This document shows positions 5,911 through 7,725 of a stretch of DNA of 7,725 bases, piece after piece; positions within the stretch are counted from its first letter, which is position 1; every line of letters begins with the position of its first letter. The stretch spans positions 1-7,725 of the forward strand of contig JAEWZS010000126.1 in the NCBI GenBank assembly GCA_023458355.1. Reading direction: 5' to 3'. Made by a program: the position numbers and the translations under genes. Source of the stretch: Bacillota bacterium (lineage in GTDB: Bacteria > Bacillota > Clostridia > Christensenellales > CAG-138). The notes beneath the pieces are model-generated. The model was not told the origin of the DNA, did no database searches, and saw nothing but the letters and a program-made list of their open reading frames with translations.

Positions 5911-5930
5911 GCCTCGCGTGGCCTCGCGTG
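5911..5930. repeat. Perfect tandem repeat GCCTCGCGTG x2
   Basis: Two adjoining identical decamers, part of the GCCTCG-rich section of the structured spacer. The two copies are too few and short for a CRISPR or minisatellite call. Confidence 0.8.
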
Positions 5931-5966
5931 TCAAAACGGATGAAAACCGTAGGTTTTCGTTCCTAT

Positions 5967-6012
5967 CACATCCGCCGCCCGGGAGCGTCTGCAGACGCGA
6001 GAGGCGGATGTG
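5967..6012. other. Long stem-loop with a nested palindrome
   Basis: CACATCCGCC (5967-5976) pairs perfectly with GGCGGATGTG (6003-6012). Inside it, GCGTCTGCAGACGC (5985-5998) is itself a perfect palindrome and CCCGGG occupies 5978-5983. This is the strongest structure in the spacer and looks like a selected fold rather than a simple terminator, as no U-run directly follows on either strand. Confidence 0.65.
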
Positions 6013-6024
6013 TAAAACCCTTCC

Positions 6025-6056
6025 TCGCGGGCATGGCTCGCAAGACATGACCGCGA
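6025..6056 (-). terminator. Hairpin after spoIIE, possible weak terminator
   Basis: TCGCGG (6025-6030) pairs with CCGCGA (6051-6056), then after one G/A mismatch CATG (6032-6035) pairs with CATG (6046-6049), leaving a ten-base loop. It begins 10 bases beyond the spoIIE stop. On the minus strand the stem is followed by GGAAGGGTTTTA, so the U-run is short and displaced by several bases; termination may be partial. Confidence 0.4.
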
Positions 6057-6066
6057 AAGCGAAGCG

Positions 6067-7725
6067 TCATACGATCCGTGCAACCAGTATCGTCATATCG
6101 TCCGCACCGCTTTTCTCGCGCGCACATTTTAACAATGCATTTGCAGCGTCATCGGCAGTGTTGGCCGCATACACGTGCTCCAAAAGCGACGCAAAAAGGT
6201 CTGTGCCGAGCGCATCAAACGCACCGTCAGTCATCAAAACAAGTGCATCACCATGTTTGAGTGCGGCACTTTGAATAGCTGCGTGCGCCTCCTTCATAAC
6301 GCCCATGGGTATTGCTTCGGCATACACGGTGATTACCTTCCCGTCGCGCAATATATAGCTTGGCGGCGCACCGAATTTTACAAATTGAGCAGAACCTGTT
6401 TTAAGGTCGATGTATGCCGCGTCGAGCGTAGCATACATATCGTTTTTTTGGCGCAGCAGCAAAAGCATGTTCACGCATTCAAGAGCGTTTTCAAGCTCAT
6501 AGCCTACGCTTAATAAATCCCCCAAAAGAGCCACTGCCGCGGCACTTTCCTTATGTGCTGCCTCACCCGTGCCCATGCCGTCACTTAGCATCATGAGAAG
6601 GTTCCCGCCTGCCTCGCGCATGCCCATGCTGTCGCCGGTTTCAACATTGCCTGCCTTGGGGCATGCTGCCGCACCGACGCGTATCTCATAGCGCTTATAT
6701 GGCCGCTTATCGGGGTAGGAGTTTTCCGCAAGCGAACGGAGCGCACCGCATATGCCGTTCATTTGCCTATAAAGAAAGCCTTGCACCTCATCTTCTGGGT
6801 CAAAAAGCGTCCCCAGGCGGGCGGCTACACTTGAAAGGTCGTCTAGCCGCGCACGCGTGGTGATAAGTGTTCGTTTGAAGCGTTCATCCTCAGCAGGCAG
6901 CGCAGCGGAGGCCATAGAACGAAACGCTTTTTGCGGTAATAACGCAAAAAAGCCGCAGCCAATCCCCGCCTCCCATACGGAAAGTGAATTTATACCGCCG
7001 ACAAAATACGAAAAAAGCGCTGCAGGCACGAAAAAGCCCGCCGCAACACCCCATCGCCCCGAACGCCTTAAAAAAGAAGCGCATAACGTACAGGCCGCAA
7101 GCGTTCCCATAAACAGCATGCTTGCCCCGCCCGCAAGCATACAGCTTAAACCGAACACCACCGACGCAGCAACTGCTACAGGCCCTTTCATCCCTGCCGA
7201 AACGAGTGAGAAAAGCGTAGCGAACACCGCGCCGATGCCGACTTGAAGCAGCGAAAAATCACGCAACGAAAATACGATAAATGCCCCGAGCGCTACAAGC
7301 GAAGCTTGCTCGGCGTTACTAAGCATCCTCTTTTTTATTGTCGCCTCAAATGCAGCGCGCGCGTGTTTGAGCGCTGCGGCTGCGAGTATTGCAAGAATAG
7401 CATTACAAAGCCCAATCATGCCGCTTTCAAGCGAGCGCATATAAAACACGGGCATAAGAACAAGTTGCGCAGTGAGAAGAAGCGCCAGCTTTTCTCGGTT
7501 TTTAAGACCCCCGCGCCATACCCCAATACCTATACATGCAGCAGCAAAAAGCGCGCTTGCGGCTGCAGAGGCATAGTTGCCCCCGATAAGCGCCCCCGCG
7601 ACCGCGCCCGTGAGCGCGTAATACGGGTTAACACCGCATAAAAATACCGCAGCGACACAGGCTATGCTAAGCGGGGAAAGCCCGCTTAAGCCATAAGCCG
7701 ACGAGCCCAAAAGGGCCGACAGCAC
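6067..7725 (-). CDS. spoIIE: Stage II sporulation protein E, PP2C serine phosphatase (5' end outside window)
   Basis: The C-terminal 552 residues of SpoIIE are present; the frame is open to the window edge, so the GTG at the edge is not taken as the start. SpoIIE sits at the polar division septum and dephosphorylates SpoIIAA, which releases sigma-F in the forespore. Residues 17-263 hold about nine to ten hydrophobic segments, the membrane domain. The PP2C phosphatase runs from about 345 to 552. Its metal-binding acids are visible: Asp365 in ETGDSMGM, Asp382 in MLSDGMGTGEAA, Asp500 in LMTDGAFDA and Asp542/543 in GADDMTILVARI. FGAPPSYILRDGKV and AIPMGV match known SpoIIE sequence. Between the membrane and phosphatase parts lie only about 80 residues, against roughly 250 in Bacillus; the Cys-containing central part is missing. 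Downstream, the gene is followed by a LOG gene, not the tilS-hpt-ftsH set often seen. It is very probably a real SpoIIE; the short linker is the odd feature. Confidence 0.93.
   Translation of the reverse strand: MLSALLGSSAYGLSGLSPLSIACVAAVFLCGVNPYYALTGAVAGALIGGNYASAAASALFAAACIGIGVWRGGLKNREKLALLLTAQLVLMPVFYMRSLESGMIGLCNAILAILAAAALKHARAAFEATIKKRMLSNAEQASLVALGAFIVFSLRDFSLLQVGIGAVFATLFSLVSAGMKGPVAVAASVVFGLSCMLAGGASMLFMGTLAACTLCASFLRRSGRWGVAAGFFVPAALFSYFVGGINSLSVWEAGIGCGFFALLPQKAFRSMASAALPAEDERFKRTLITTRARLDDLSSVAARLGTLFDPEDEVQGFLYRQMNGICGALRSLAENSYPDKRPYKRYEIRVGAAACPKAGNVETGDSMGMREAGGNLLMMLSDGMGTGEAAHKESAAAVALLGDLLSVGYELENALECVNMLLLLRQKNDMYATLDAAYIDLKTGSAQFVKFGAPPSYILRDGKVITVYAEAIPMGVMKEAHAAIQSAALKHGDALVLMTDGAFDALGTDLFASLLEHVYAANTADDAANALLKCAREKSGADDMTILVARIV

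Larger units (their letters stand above)
5823..6066. other. GC-rich hairpin-dense intergenic element (possible dispersed repeat or structured RNA)
   Basis: This fills most of the 361-base gap between spoIIE and the LOG gene; I find no credible gene in it. At least five hairpins stand in a row. GGCC-rich stems lie at 5832-5847. TCAGGC/GCCTGA is at 5857-5871. GAAAACC/GGTTTTC is at 5942-5958. A large stem runs 5967-6012. An interrupted stem runs 6025-6056. GCCTCG occurs four times (5843, 5897, 5911, 5921). Composition is richer in GC and CG dinucleotides than the neighbouring genes. It does not match the conserved cores of RNase P RNA, tmRNA or SRP RNA as I remember them. It could be a REP/BIME-like or MITE-like repeat or a structured RNA transcribed with spoIIE. 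Confidence 0.5.

Noticed and set aside
5897..5930. Possible CRISPR-like repeats (GCCTCG copies)
   Set aside because: Units are 6-10 bases, irregularly spaced, with no spacers of constant length and no cas genes.
5823..6066. RNase P RNA, tmRNA or SRP RNA
   Set aside because: I looked for the conserved core sequences of each on both strands and found none.
5857..6274. Frames across the hairpin-rich spacer (5857-6048 minus and 5918-6274 plus)
   Set aside because: Their Arg/Pro/Ser-rich translations simply reflect GC-rich stems, one runs into the spoIIE coding region antisense, and neither has a ribosome binding site I can support.
6857..7246. 129-residue plus-strand frame inside spoIIE
   Set aside because: It is antisense to the membrane segments of spoIIE and has a Pro/Ala/Thr-rich composition typical of a shadow frame.

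Overview
The window looks like chromosomal DNA of an anaerobic, endospore-forming Bacillota (Clostridia-type) bacterium of roughly 50% GC. The basis is a SpoIIE-type sporulation phosphatase, strong AAGGAGG-type ribosome binding sites, TTG/GTG start usage, an oligoendopeptidase F and tightly packed short operons. I see no phage, transposase, integrase, CRISPR array, tRNA or rRNA.

Layout. Bases 1-2145 are read on the plus strand: a nitroreductase-family protein cut by the left edge (its frame is open to base 1 and carries an N-terminal extension that may be a DUF1905-like barrel); then, behind a candidate promoter, a two-gene operon of a 209-residue protein resembling an arginyl-tRNA synthetase without its catalytic core, and a UlaG-like metallo-beta-lactamase-fold hydrolase. 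A perfect inverted repeat at 2156-2187 is a bidirectional terminator where the plus- and minus-strand units converge.

Bases 2208-7725 are all read on the minus strand. From right to left: spoIIE (cut by the right edge); a 360-base spacer with many hairpins and short repeats plus an extended -10 promoter; a LOG-family (TIGR00730) nucleotide phosphoribohydrolase overlapping a small KdpD-type universal-stress protein; a terminator; then an operon of pepF, a very acidic 103-residue protein of unknown function, and a small HPr-like protein that lacks the phosphorylatable histidine but keeps the regulatory serine.

Most genes are ordinary housekeeping or accessory clostridial genes, and I do not see a clear new multi-gene defence or biosynthetic system. 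The observations most worth a second look are the catalytic-core-less ArgRS-like protein, the compact SpoIIE with most of its central domain missing, the HPr-like protein resembling Crh in its phosphorylation sites, the nitroreductase N-terminal extension, and the structured spacer at 5764-6066, which could be a dispersed repeat or a structured RNA. All family calls were made by reading the translations, without database searches.
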